Both the position numbers and the translations under genes were made by a program. A stretch of 64,000 bases of DNA from Fictibacillus nanhaiensis. GTDB taxonomy: Bacteria; Bacillota; Bacilli; Bacillales; Fictibacillaceae. Each line of letters opens with the position of its first letter. The first letter of the stretch is position 1. The notes beneath the pieces were generated by a model. That model was not told the origin of the DNA, made no database searches, and saw only the letters and a program-made list of their open reading frames with translations. The stretch is taken from positions 1,302,001 through 1,366,000 of the forward strand of contig NZ_JAMBOD010000001.1 of assembly GCF_023715445.1 (NCBI RefSeq), read 5' to 3'. Below are positions 15,360 through 24,233 of this stretch, piece after piece.

Positions 15360-16217
15360 CTATAAGGCTTCACCTCTTTTCGAATATCTCATTATCGTCC
15401 ACTCGAAAAGTGCAAATATCAGGAAGAAAGGAATAACCAGCAGGATCAAGCATGCCGCAAGCATTTCAGGCCTGAAATCATGATACATATAGTGTGTGAT
15501 GCCATGAATATTGAATATGATTTCTACCAGCAGCAGATTGGAGATCATAAACCAAAGAACGGATTTAGAAAAATGGAAGATCCCTTCACTAGTATTTCTA
15601 GTTACATGGAAAACCAGCACGTAAAGTCTGCGCATTCCTTTAGCTAAGCTTGTTTCTACGTATTGTTTTCCCATTTCGTCTTCTGTCATCAGAATCATCA
15701 TTTTATAAAAATAGACAAAAGGCAATATCATTAAACAGGTTATGGGAACAAAATATATCCTATCATCTGCCCCTAAAGAAGCTACATTAGATACTAATAT
15801 CCCAGTCTTTTTGTAGATCAGAACGATTCCCATCTGCACGAGGGCAAACACGAGAAGATCCGGCAGCGATTCTAAAAAAGTAAGGAAATTTTTTACAGTT
15901 TTTCTGATGATGCTAGGCAGCATCAACGTTCCCCACGTTAGAATTTGAGCCATACAAAATGCAATAAATAATGCCCCAAAAAGAATCGTTAACGAATAAA
16001 AGTAAGGACCCCATATATCATTCAAAAATAAACGTTCCGTTCCTTGATTGAAATATGTCATTTCATCTAAACGAACCATCTCTATGAATACGGCCTTCAC
16101 TTTTTCAAAATAAGCTGTTACATTTTTATTTATGATTAATTCAGGCAGTCCGCTGATTAATATGATAGAAAGTACCGTAAGTAAAAGCTGTAATAACAGT
16201 TTTTTTGCTATTTTCAT
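15360..16217 (-). CDS. ABC permease, OppB/DppB type (divergent)
   Basis: This 285-residue protein has six hydrophobic segments. YVETSLAKGMRRLYVLVFHVTRN lies at the EAA-loop position, and its C-terminal part resembles OppB. It is shorter and more diverged than a typical OppB (about 310). It is paired with the OppC-like gene after a 153-bp gap, so the two probably form a heterodimeric pore. ATG follows GGGAGGAGGAG. The substrate is unknown. Confidence 0.65.
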   Translation of the reverse strand: MKIAKKLLLQLLLTVLSIILISGLPELIINKNVTAYFEKVKAVFIEMVRLDEMTYFNQGTERLFLNDIWGPYFYSLTILFGALFIAFCMAQILTWGTLMLPSIIRKTVKNFLTFLESLPDLLVFALVQMGIVLIYKKTGILVSNVASLGADDRIYFVPITCLMILPFVYFYKMMILMTEDEMGKQYVETSLAKGMRRLYVLVFHVTRNTSEGIFHFSKSVLWFMISNLLLVEIIFNIHGITHYMYHDFRPEMLAACLILLVIPFFLIFALFEWTIMRYSKRGEAL

Positions 16218-16351
16218 CCCGCTCCTCCTCCCTTATTCTTCTATAGACGATTTGTTCCCTAAAAATCATTCATCTCTTTTTCCATTTGAAGGATAAAAAT
16301 GATAAAACAATCCATATTAAGGAAGAGAAAATATGGAATCGAGGATTCGAG

Positions 16352-17179
16352 ATGTGGAAGAAAACTGCTTTGGGGGCATTGCTTGCTGGCTGTCTTATTT
16401 TTATAAACCCTGATCCTTATCAAGCAAAAGAGCCATTAACTTATTTTCCGATCGTAAAAAAAGGGGAAATTTTAAAATGGAGCGAAGTAAGCAAACTGCT
16501 CCCAAAAGGATCTGTATTTAAAGTGATTGATCTTGAGACAGGATTTTATTTCAAGGTACAGCGAAGAGCCGGAAATCAGCATGCTGACGTCCAGCCTTTA
16601 ACCCATGATGATACTGCTGTCTTAAAGCATTTGTATAATGGCAAATGGAGCTGGAACCGCAGGGCAATATTAATCCCTGTAAAAGGAAGGATGATCGCAG
16701 GAAGCATGCACGGTATGCCCCATGGAGCAGGCGCTTTAGAGAACGGCTTTCCTGGCCACTTCTGTATCCATTTTTCTGGCAGTTCAACACACCGCTCAAG
16801 AAACATTGACCCTTCTCATCAGCTAATGATCTATAAAGCTGGCGACCAGCTAAACCAGTATGCTTCAGGTGCCAGTGCAAAGCAAGCAGTCTCCATGTTT
16901 TTAGTTGGAATGAAACAGCAGGATTATAAAATTGCCAGACCCGTTTTAAGTTCATCTTTGGCGAATAACACAGAGATTACCGGGCTCTTTAAAGGGATAA
17001 CGAGCATGCAGTATGAAATAAGAAAAAAAAGTTTGAGGTACCCTCCTATTGTACGAACAGAAATTTCAGCTAAAGTTAAACAGTATGGGGAAAGCGGCAA
17101 ATTGTCACGAACGTATACCTTCTTATTAGAGCGTAAATCCATGACTGATGGATGGAAAATTATTGAAATTAAATACTAA
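16352..17179 (+). CDS. Conserved secreted protein of unknown function
   Basis: This 275-residue protein has a signal-like N-terminus (MWKKTALGALLAGCLIFI; a Cys occurs, but the lipobox is weak). The central block is distinctive: HGMPHGAGALENGFPGHFCIHFSGSSTH at about residues 120-147 contains a His/Cys-rich signature that could form a catalytic or metal site. The C-terminal third looks like a small alpha/beta domain. I do not recognise the family well enough to name a function. ATG at 16352 has GAGG at a suitable distance; longer in-frame readings lack a ribosome site. Confidence 0.6.
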   Translation: MWKKTALGALLAGCLIFINPDPYQAKEPLTYFPIVKKGEILKWSEVSKLLPKGSVFKVIDLETGFYFKVQRRAGNQHADVQPLTHDDTAVLKHLYNGKWSWNRRAILIPVKGRMIAGSMHGMPHGAGALENGFPGHFCIHFSGSSTHRSRNIDPSHQLMIYKAGDQLNQYASGASAKQAVSMFLVGMKQQDYKIARPVLSSSLANNTEITGLFKGITSMQYEIRKKSLRYPPIVRTEISAKVKQYGESGKLSRTYTFLLERKSMTDGWKIIEIKY

Positions 17180-17212
17180 AAATCCTTAAGCAAATCGCTT
17201 AAGGATTTTTTG
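17178..17212 (+). terminator. Intrinsic terminator
   Basis: AAAATCCTTAAGC / GCTTAAGGATTTTTT directly after the stop codon. Confidence 0.85.
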
Positions 17213-17348
17213 TTGAAGCCAAAAACGAATGATATCTAAAAAAAATTAATAAATGTTCGTATTTTAGTTGAAATCATACTGTGGAATTGTTATATTTACC
17301 AAGGGACAAACAATTTAAGAAAATTATCTATCTTTCAAGGGGGATATT

Positions 17349-18806
17349 ATGAATACCCATTACGATGTGATTGTTGTTGGTGCAGGTCCTGCTGGAATTT
17401 TTACAGGCTATGAGCTTACGAGACAACTACCGGATGCAAAAGTTTTATTAATTGATAAAGGTCATGACATTTATTCAAGATCTTGCCCAATATTAGAAAA
17501 GAAAATTAAAAAATGTCCGCCAGCTGCTGGTAGAAAAGAGTTTGCCGGATGTTTACCCGCTTGTTCAATTACAAATGGTTTCGGCGGCGCCGGCGCTTAT
17601 TCAGATGGGAAATTCAATATTACCTCCGAATTCGGTGGATGGATGACAGACTATCTTTCAGAAGAAAAAGTAGTAGAACTTATTAAATATGTAGATGAAA
17701 TTAACTTGGAGCACGGCGCAACGGACTCCATTACAGACCCTCTTACACCAGAAGTAAAAGATATTGAAAAACGCGGCTATGCTGCAGGTTTAAAGCTTCT
17801 GCGTGCACAAGTGCGTCATCTTGGAACCGAGCAAAACTTACAGATCTTAAAAAGCATCTATGAGTATTTAAAAACAAGAATTGATATGAAATACAAAGCT
17901 GAGGTTGATGACATAATCACTGAGCGCACCGAAACAGGATATGCAGCAAAAGGAATTTTGTTGAAGGACGGAACCTCACTTACTGCCGAAAAAGTTGTTA
18001 TCGTTCCGGGTCGTGACGGATCTTCATGGCTCACCAAGATACTAAAGAAGCGGCGCATAAAAATGACCGCAAACCAAGTTGATATTGGTGTACGTGTAGA
18101 AACATCCAACCTTGTTATGGAAGAGATCAATGAACATCTGTACGAAGGAAAGTTTGTTTTCAATACATCGGTAGGAACAAAAGTCCGTACATTTTGTTCA
18201 AATCCCTCAGGTCATGTTGTCGTTGAGAACCATTCTGGAATTATGCTTGCAAACGGCCATGCATATAAGGATCCTAAACTTGAAAGTGAAAACACAAACT
18301 TTGCTTTGCTTGTATCCCATCAGTTTGCTGAGCCGTTTGATCAGCCGACCGAATATGCACATGAGGTTTCAAAATTAGCTAACCAGCTTTCAATGGGCGG
18401 ACTGGTTGTACAAAAATATGGTGATATCCTAAAAGGCCGTCGTTCCACTGAGAAACGCATCAAAGAAGGGTTTCTGCGTCCAACATTAAAAGAAGCTGTT
18501 CCAGGAGATCTTGGGCTCGTACTTCCTTATAACACCATGAAGAGCTTAATCGAAATGACTGAAGCATTAGATAAAGTTACTCCAGGAATCGCATCAGAGC
18601 ATACACTTTTTTATGGAGTTGAAGCAAAATTCTATTCTGCACGTCCAATGCTGGATGATAAATTCGAATCAGAAATCGGCGGACTGTATGTTGGCGGAGA
18701 TGGAGCTGGGATCACTCGCGGTCTTGCACAAGCCAGTGCTTGCGGAGTATGGATCGCACAAAATGTCGCTGCCAAGTTAAAAGAAAAAATACCTGCTATG
18801 GTGTAA
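17349..18806 (+). CDS. FAD-dependent dehydrogenase (COG2509 type)
   Basis: This 485-residue flavoprotein has an N-terminal Rossmann dinucleotide motif VVGAGPAGIFTGYEL (residues 8-22), then a Cys-rich insertion (SCPILEKKIKKCPP, FAGCLPACSITNG) preceding GFGGAGAYSDGKF. It has a second FAD motif YVGGDGAGITRGLAQA near the C-terminus. This is the architecture of the uncharacterised COG2509 group; the clustered Cys residues may hold a redox centre, an inference only. ATG follows AAGGGGGAT. It is monocistronic. Confidence 0.8.
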   Translation: MNTHYDVIVVGAGPAGIFTGYELTRQLPDAKVLLIDKGHDIYSRSCPILEKKIKKCPPAAGRKEFAGCLPACSITNGFGGAGAYSDGKFNITSEFGGWMTDYLSEEKVVELIKYVDEINLEHGATDSITDPLTPEVKDIEKRGYAAGLKLLRAQVRHLGTEQNLQILKSIYEYLKTRIDMKYKAEVDDIITERTETGYAAKGILLKDGTSLTAEKVVIVPGRDGSSWLTKILKKRRIKMTANQVDIGVRVETSNLVMEEINEHLYEGKFVFNTSVGTKVRTFCSNPSGHVVVENHSGIMLANGHAYKDPKLESENTNFALLVSHQFAEPFDQPTEYAHEVSKLANQLSMGGLVVQKYGDILKGRRSTEKRIKEGFLRPTLKEAVPGDLGLVLPYNTMKSLIEMTEALDKVTPGIASEHTLFYGVEAKFYSARPMLDDKFESEIGGLYVGGDGAGITRGLAQASACGVWIAQNVAAKLKEKIPAMV

Positions 18807-18813
18807 TAAAAAA

Positions 18814-18852
18814 AACGATGCATGAAAGGAGATTTGATCCTTCTGCATCGTT
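18814..18852. terminator. Terminator between convergent genes
   Basis: AACGATGCA / TGCATCGTT with a long loop; T-rich on both outer flanks. Confidence 0.7.
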
Positions 18853-18866
18853 TATTCTATATTATA

Positions 18867-20177
18867 TTAAGTTGAGAAAATGACGATTCTGCCTCTGATT
18901 AGAGCAATGATAAAACCAACAACTGCCCCGATAATAGCTGGTATGAGCCATCCAATTCCATCGGCATACAATGGAATATGAGAATAGATTTGTTCGATCG
19001 TGCCAAATTTTAACCCAAACGCTTTTAAGCCATCCGCAATGGATACCAATGCAGTTGCAATGATGGAACCAAGATACACTTCCTGACTTCCTGAGAATGT
19101 GTCATGGAAAAAAGATAAGATAATTAGAACAATAGCTATAGGGTAAATCGCTGTTAAAACTGGTACAGACACAGTAATTAACTGGCTTAGACCTACGTTT
19201 GCTACACCCGCACTAAAGATGCTTAACACAAGAATAACAATTTTGTAGGGAAGTTTCGGAAACATTTTATGTGCAAATTCACCGGTAGCTGTTACAAGTC
19301 CAACGGATGTTGTTAGACAAGCAAGTGCTACAGCAAGACCAAGTAAAAGACTGCCTGGTCCTCCAAATAGCTGAGAAACTACATTAGTCAAGATTTGTCC
19401 GCCATTCTCTGATTTACCAAGTCCTTGACTTGTTGCACCTAGATAAGCCAGAATTCCATAAACTCCTGCTAAGCAAACAGCAGCAATTACACCCGCTTTT
19501 ACCACCATACTGGTTACTTGTTCTTTTTTCATTCCAGGCTTATTAACCGCCGTGATAACCACAATTCCAAAAGCCAATGCACCTAGCGTATCCATTGTTA
19601 AATATCCGTCCATAAAGCCTTTTAAAAGCGGGCTGCTTCCATACTCTGGTGACGGCTGTCCTATCTTACCAACAGGAGTAATAAGAGCTTTTACAAGAAC
19701 AGAACCAATAATAAGCAGCAGCAATGGCGTCAAGATATTTCCGATTCGGTCTACAAGTTTTGAAGGATTCAATGCAAGCCAATACGTTATGACAAAGAAA
19801 ACGACCGTAAATAGGAATAACGGCAGCCCAGTGCTTATTCCCTCAGGCAAAAATGGCAAAGCAGCCATTTCAAAGGCTACCGTACCTGTTCTTGGGATCC
19901 CAAAGAAAGGCCCAATAGCTAAATATAAGATAATGGCAAAAACAGAACCGAAAAGCGGGTTAACTCGTTCGGTCAGTGTTTGCAAACCACCGCCTGCACG
20001 CGCCAAAGCGATAACCCCTAATAATGGTAACCCTACACCAGTTATAAAAAAGCCAATCATGGAGTGCCAGACCATATCACCCGCTGCCTGCCCCAATGCT
20101 GGCGGAAAGATTAAATTCCCTGCTCCAAAAAACAATGCGAACAACATTAAACCCACCGAGAGTGTTCGTTTCTCCAT
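18867..20177 (-). CDS. brnQ: Branched-chain amino acid Na+ (or H+) symporter
   Basis: This 436-residue protein has twelve hydrophobic segments and the LIVCS family signature near the N-terminus (LFALFFGAGNLIFPPALGQAAG). It imports Leu, Ile and Val with a cation. ATG at 20177 is placed by GGAGGTG 9 bp upstream; the upstream ATG at 20201 would include that ribosome site. No T-box or CodY-like box was identified in the upstream 150 bp. Confidence 0.9.
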   Translation of the reverse strand: MEKRTLSVGLMLFALFFGAGNLIFPPALGQAAGDMVWHSMIGFFITGVGLPLLGVIALARAGGGLQTLTERVNPLFGSVFAIILYLAIGPFFGIPRTGTVAFEMAALPFLPEGISTGLPLFLFTVVFFVITYWLALNPSKLVDRIGNILTPLLLLIIGSVLVKALITPVGKIGQPSPEYGSSPLLKGFMDGYLTMDTLGALAFGIVVITAVNKPGMKKEQVTSMVVKAGVIAAVCLAGVYGILAYLGATSQGLGKSENGGQILTNVVSQLFGGPGSLLLGLAVALACLTTSVGLVTATGEFAHKMFPKLPYKIVILVLSIFSAGVANVGLSQLITVSVPVLTAIYPIAIVLIILSFFHDTFSGSQEVYLGSIIATALVSIADGLKAFGLKFGTIEQIYSHIPLYADGIGWLIPAIIGAVVGFIIALIRGRIVIFST

Positions 20178-20325
20178 GTTTTTTTCCACCTCCGTGGTCA
20201 TTAATTAATATATTTTTATCGAAATTTGTCGAAATAATTTAAATTCCATATGTATTTGTATCACGATTCACGATTGGAGTCAATATTCAGATATAATGAA
20301 TTTTCTAACAAATGATAACAAAAAG

Positions 20326-20353
20326 TAAGGACTGAGTAATTCTCAGCCCTTTT
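20326..20353 (-). terminator. Terminator of the YhcN-like gene
   Basis: AAGGaCTGAG / CTCAGcCCTT; the minus-strand read ends in ACTTTTTG. Confidence 0.6.
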
Positions 20354-20361
20354 GTCACTCA

Positions 20362-20919
20362 TTAACGGTCAGTCGGGAAAATACGTCGAATCGTTTCATT
20401 GAATTCTTTAACAAACCCTGAAACCGGGTTCCCCTTTTCAATCTCATCTGTATAACCTTGCATACGATCGATAAAGTCAGGATTTGTTGATACAAACACG
20501 TCATTAATTTCCGGATCAGTATTTCTTACAGCATCCGCGATCTTTTTTTCCGTTTCTTTCGAAAGCTTCTCGCCCTCTCCGCCTTCAAGCTGAGCTGCAA
20601 CATAAGCATTATTTTCAGTAACGATTACTGTTGCGTCTTCAACTTCCTTTAAATCCGTTACTTTGTCAGCAGCTTCATCTGCTACATCCATGCGGGTATT
20701 CTCGTCAAACTGGTTGTCTGTACCCATGTTCATGTTCATGTCCATGTCATTGTCATTGTCACGGTCACGGTCACGGTCCGCACGATTGTTGTAGTTGACA
20801 TCAGTCAAGTTGTCGCGAGCCTCTTCTCCCAAGTCCCTGTCGTTATTGTTCATGTTACAAGCACCTAAGAAAGAAGACAGCATAACTGCCATTGAGGTAA
20901 CCAAAATTGCCTTTTTCAT
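20362..20919 (-). CDS. YhcN/YlaJ-family sporulation lipoprotein
   Basis: This 185-residue lipoprotein has lipobox LGAC (Cys 21). A low-complexity segment of Asp/Arg/Asn/Met dipeptide repeats (about residues 47-65, encoded by hexanucleotide repeats around 20727-20775) leads to the YhcN/YlaJ domain: VADEAADKVTDLKEVEDATVIV and NAYVAAQLEGG. Family members are made in the forespore, and some affect germination or outgrowth. The dipeptide repeat is probably prone to slippage. No clear sigma-G promoter could be assigned. Confidence 0.82.
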   Translation of the reverse strand: MKKAILVTSMAVMLSSFLGACNMNNNDRDLGEEARDNLTDVNYNNRADRDRDRDNDNDMDMNMNMGTDNQFDENTRMDVADEAADKVTDLKEVEDATVIVTENNAYVAAQLEGGEGEKLSKETEKKIADAVRNTDPEINDVFVSTNPDFIDRMQGYTDEIEKGNPVSGFVKEFNETIRRIFPTDR

Positions 20920-21023
20920 TAAGATGACACTCCTTTAATATAATTTTTGACTGTCATCTAATAAAATTTGTAGGTTCGAGGGAAAATATACATGGTAACT
21001 GAGTTTTAATGCTTTTATCCATA

Positions 21024-21049
21024 CAAAAAACCGCTCCTTTTAGGAAGCG
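21024..21049 (-). terminator. Terminator of the DedA gene
   Basis: CGCTTCC, taaaa, GGAGCG, GTTTTTTG on the minus strand. Confidence 0.75.
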
Positions 21050-21053
21050 ATTT

Positions 21054-21668
21054 TTATTTAAACCATTCGTTTGAGTAGGTACTTTTATTCTTCGGCTTAA
21101 AGATCAGCCATGCAATAATGCAAAGCGCAAGCAATGAGAATGCATAAATCCCGATTTTATGAGTAATATCCATAACAATATACCAGCGTCCCGCAAGCTG
21201 ATAGCCGATAAATATGAAGAATGAACACCAGAAAACAGCGCCGCAATAGGCGTAAATGGCAAATTGTCTAAATTTTAAAGAATACATGCCCGCAAAATAA
21301 GCTGTAAGATGCCTGACGCCAGGAACAAAATAGCCGAAGAACAAAGCAGTTTTTCCGTATTTTGAAAAAAAGCGCTGCGTTTTATTTATTTTCTCATCTG
21401 AAATTCCGATTTTCGGACCTAATTTATACAATAAAGGTTTTCCGCATACCCTTCCGAAATAATAGCTTCCCGTAATACCTGTTAGCGCTCCCAAATATGC
21501 GCTTAAAACAGCGGAGACCATAGGCAGGTCGCCTGCAAATATAAAATATCCGATTGTAGCCAAAAGAATCTCATCCGGGATCGGCAATCCTATAATACCT
21601 AAAGCTAATAATAGAATGATTCCAAAATAGCTGTATTGATAAATGATATTAATCAAGTCAAATTCCAT
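21054..21668 (-). CDS. DedA/SNARE-associated-type membrane protein
   Basis: This 204-residue protein has the DedA signatures: GLPIPDEILLATIGY near TM1, GSYYFGRVCGKPLLYKLG, and the re-entrant segment FFGYFVPGVRHLTAYFAGMYSLKF with its conserved Arg. DedA proteins are implicated in lipid carrier flipping and envelope homeostasis. ATG at 21668 gives the usual family length and has GGTGA upstream; a TTG at 21743 would add 25 atypical residues. It is a single gene with its own terminator. Confidence 0.85.
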   Translation of the reverse strand: MEFDLINIIYQYSYFGIILLLALGIIGLPIPDEILLATIGYFIFAGDLPMVSAVLSAYLGALTGITGSYYFGRVCGKPLLYKLGPKIGISDEKINKTQRFFSKYGKTALFFGYFVPGVRHLTAYFAGMYSLKFRQFAIYAYCGAVFWCSFFIFIGYQLAGRWYIVMDITHKIGIYAFSLLALCIIAWLIFKPKNKSTYSNEWFK

Positions 21669-21804
21669 GACGTCACCAACTTCTTTTTTTACACCTTCTA
21701 CCATTGTAACGATAATATGGGGTATTTGGAAAGAGGAAAACAAAAATTGCTAAGAAAATGTGTCTATCCTAACATATGCATATTGGGACGAGACGGATAC
21801 TAAT

Positions 21805-22314
21805 TCAAATAGAAGACAAATCTCCCCACGCATAACATTCTTCGTATAATTCTTGCTTTCCGATGGTAATTAACTCTTCATCTATCTTTTTCCCGTAAAG
21901 TGTAATATATGCCCGTTTTGAAGGATTTTCTTTTAATACCCAAACGATCATACTATTATTCCCTTCGTTTACAAGCTGCTGGCTAAAGCATTTAAACAGC
22001 TTTGTTCCATATCCTCTTTGCTGAATTTCTTTTATAAGGTAGAAAGCATAAATTTCACTATCATATGGATGTTTTGAACGGATCGCACCCCCCGAAATAA
22101 AACCGCAAATGTTGGATTGTTCATTTTCAAGCACATAAACAAGATAGGAAGGTCCCTTTGACAGCCAATCTTCCCATCTTTTTATTCTTTCAGGTATAGA
22201 CATATTCAATAAATAGTCTGAATCCACTATTCCTTTATAAGATTCCTGCCAGCTTCTAACCTGCACTTCAGCAATGTTGGCCGCATCTTCTTTTACAGCG
22301 GGACGGATTTTCAT
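21805..22314 (-). CDS. GNAT-family N-acetyltransferase
   Basis: This 169-residue protein has a GNAT core: an N-terminal IRPAVKEDAANIAEVQVRSW strand-helix, YAFYLIKEIQQRGYGTKLF as the acetyl-CoA loop (QRGYGT), and WVLKENPSKRAYITLYGKK near the end. It is the last gene of a three-gene operon, 1 bp after the Nif3-like gene. The acceptor substrate is unknown. Confidence 0.8.
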   Translation of the reverse strand: MKIRPAVKEDAANIAEVQVRSWQESYKGIVDSDYLLNMSIPERIKRWEDWLSKGPSYLVYVLENEQSNICGFISGGAIRSKHPYDSEIYAFYLIKEIQQRGYGTKLFKCFSQQLVNEGNNSMIVWVLKENPSKRAYITLYGKKIDEELITIGKQELYEECYAWGDLSSI

Positions 22315-22315
22315 G

Positions 22316-23230
22316 CTATACCCACCATTTCTCTTGAGGAATCAAACTTACAGGAAGCTGAAATTGCACTTCAAACCATGATTTCAATTGTGTGGCATGA
22401 ACTAAAAATTCCGAAGACGCATGTGACACTCCTATTAAGCTCATAGACGTGCTCTTACAGTATTCTTTCATTTCTTCAAATTTTCTCTTTCCGTACTCGT
22501 TGTCTATGTGGCAATGCACTTCCCCAGTTAAGTAGGCCTGAGCTCCGAGCCTTTCTGCTTCTTGCATAACATGGACTTTGTCTCCGCAGCCCGCAGCTAT
22601 TGCAATCCTTGTAATGTTAGTGTGAGTGGGTCCTTCTACATCTGTATAAGGAATGTGAAAGATGTCTTTACATTTATTAATGAGTTGTTCTGTTGTAGTC
22701 GTTTGAATTTCACAAATCACACCGCAAGCCCCTTTTTCCTCTTTAAAAAATTCTCCGATCACTGTTGCACCAAATGCCTCTGCAATTGCGTCACTCGTAC
22801 TGATGGTTCTCAAGTAATCTAGCGGAACATGAAGGGTAAAGACGGATAACCGCTTTTCTTTTAATTGCGAAATGAAATCCGGATTGATTGGTAAAAAACC
22901 TTGTCCCCATCCTCCTCTCGGGTCACCGCACTCCATCACTAGAGGGTGGTGCATAAATAACAGGTCCCCTGGACTGCCCTCTGAAATAAAACGTGTAAGC
23001 ACCTCATCCGTTGGAAAAACCGCTAAGAAAACACGGCCAACTTCTTCATCACCTCTTATCATGAGCCCATTAAACAGCTCGGTGAATTCGGGTTCAAATT
23101 CCTGCCGCCAATTATATGTAATAGGGTCATAGACCATCGGTATAAACCGGCTAAAAGCTGGATCGATTCCTATTTCTCTAAATCGGAAAAGTTCATCTAT
23201 GGCTTTATCTATTTTTTTTAGGTGTACCAT
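22316..23230 (-). CDS. Nif3-like dinuclear metal-centre protein
   Basis: This 304-residue protein shows NIF3-family metal motifs: FMHHPLVM at about residue 92, LHVPLDYL, LTGEVHCHIDN and GVSHASSE near the C-terminus. The family (YqfO, YbgI) forms hexameric toroids with two metals; its biochemical role is debated. It is flanked by two GNAT genes, overlapping the upstream one by 13 bp and spaced 1 bp from the downstream one, so all three are probably cotranscribed. Confidence 0.8.
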   Translation of the reverse strand: MVHLKKIDKAIDELFRFREIGIDPAFSRFIPMVYDPITYNWRQEFEPEFTELFNGLMIRGDEEVGRVFLAVFPTDEVLTRFISEGSPGDLLFMHHPLVMECGDPRGGWGQGFLPINPDFISQLKEKRLSVFTLHVPLDYLRTISTSDAIAEAFGATVIGEFFKEEKGACGVICEIQTTTTEQLINKCKDIFHIPYTDVEGPTHTNITRIAIAAGCGDKVHVMQEAERLGAQAYLTGEVHCHIDNEYGKRKFEEMKEYCKSTSMSLIGVSHASSEFLVHATQLKSWFEVQFQLPVSLIPQEKWWV

Positions 23231-23658
23231 TTATTCCTCTCTCCTATTCTTTTAAAATAAATGAATTCAGGGTCTCCCTCATCCAGGTTTTCTACCATTC
23301 CGCTTTTTATAAAAGCGTTTGCCTCAAAGACTTTTTGCATCGCTAAATTTGACTGGTTCGTAGAGGAGAAAAGCTTTTCTGTCTTTGAAAATTCAGTCAT
23401 GTGACTAAGGAGTGTACTCGCGAGACCCATTTTTTGATGGGAAGGTTTAATCATGATCAATGAAACAAATGTACACTCAAAAAAGTGAGTATGATAGAGT
23501 AAAAAACCAGCGATGATACCTTCATGAATGACAAGCAAACATCTATTTTGCTCAATAGCCTGTCCGATTTCTTTTTTTCTTCGGTCCGTTCCGATTATTT
23601 CTTTATCGATTTCAATGATTTGTTCTATATCTTTCTTGCGAGCCTCTATCACTTTCAT
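23218..23658 (-). CDS. GNAT-family N-acetyltransferase
   Basis: This 146-residue GNAT protein has IKPSHQKMGLASTLLSHM as the acetyl-CoA loop (QKMGLA) at about residue 75, followed by FSSTNQSNLAMQKVFEANAFIKSG. It is the first gene of the GNAT-Nif3-GNAT operon. The substrate is unknown. Confidence 0.78.
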   Translation of the reverse strand: MKVIEARKKDIEQIIEIDKEIIGTDRRKKEIGQAIEQNRCLLVIHEGIIAGFLLYHTHFFECTFVSLIMIKPSHQKMGLASTLLSHMTEFSKTEKLFSSTNQSNLAMQKVFEANAFIKSGMVENLDEGDPEFIYFKRIGERNKWYT

Positions 23659-23729
23659 TCTATTTTCCCTTTCTTTTGTTCTTCTTCTAATTTTTGCTAC
23701 AATATGAAAAAACGAATGGAGTTGAGACG

Positions 23730-24041
23730 ATGCCTATAGCAGACATTACCATTATTCCAATTGGCACGGAAACCCCTAGTGTCAGTTCATATGTTGCGGA
23801 AATTCAAAAAGTGCTTCAACAAAATACAGACAGAGTGAACTATCAGCTAACGCCGATGAGCACATTGATTGAAGGCGAACTTTCCGATTTATTTGATGTG
23901 ATTCAGCAGCTTCACGAGATCCCATTTACAAATGGCATCCAGCGTGTAGCTACTAATATCCGAATTGATGACCGCCGTGATAAAAAATCAACAATGGCAG
24001 GCAAGCTGCAGGCGGTTGAAGCCAAGATGAAAAGCTCGTAA
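23730..24041 (+). CDS. MTH1187/YqgV-type thiamine-binding-like protein
   Basis: This 103-residue protein has the hallmarks of the MTH1187 family: ADITIIPIGTETPSVSSYVAEI at the start, LTPMSTLIEGELSDLFDVI in the middle and RVATNIRIDDRRDK near the end. Relatives bind thiamine or HMP-like ligands and adopt a ferredoxin-like fold. ATG at 23730 follows TGGAGTTGAG; the earlier in-frame start at 23694 lacks a ribosome site. Confidence 0.78.
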   Translation: MPIADITIIPIGTETPSVSSYVAEIQKVLQQNTDRVNYQLTPMSTLIEGELSDLFDVIQQLHEIPFTNGIQRVATNIRIDDRRDKKSTMAGKLQAVEAKMKSS

Positions 24042-24048
24042 TTCTAGG

Positions 24049-24149
24049 GAGTGCTCATATAACCTGGGGAGCGCGCATAAATCTCAGCGAACGCGCATAA
24101 ATCTCAGCGAGCGCGCATAAATCTCCCGCGAACACGCATATGCCTTCCT
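24049..24149. repeat. Five-unit 20-bp direct repeat
   Basis: Units begin at 24049, 24069, 24089, 24109 and 24130. The central ones read GAGCGCGCATAAATCTCAGC, and the outer ones are degenerate; the fourth has one extra base. The repeat is GC-richer than its surroundings and lies just after the YqgV-like stop. Confidence 0.85.
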
Positions 24150-24176
24150 GAACCGCCCTGCAAACCTCATGTTTAG

Positions 24177-24232
24177 AAAAAAAGCTCACTCGTTTTGGGC
24201 GGTTTCAGCCCGTTTGAGTAAGCTTTTTTTCT
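24177..24232. terminator. Bidirectional terminator between YqgV-like gene and floT
   Basis: Long nested hairpin AAAAAAGCT...ACTC / TGAGTAAGCTTTTTTT with inner GGGC/GCCC; T-tracts both ways. Confidence 0.8.
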
Positions 24233-24233
24233 A

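Noticed and set aside
19552-20208. Long plus-strand frame of 218 codons opposite brnQ
   Set aside because: It is a shadow of the well-supported BrnQ frame, with no ribosome site and atypical composition.
24049-24149. CRISPR array
   Set aside because: Units are directly abutting with no unique spacers, and no cas genes are present.
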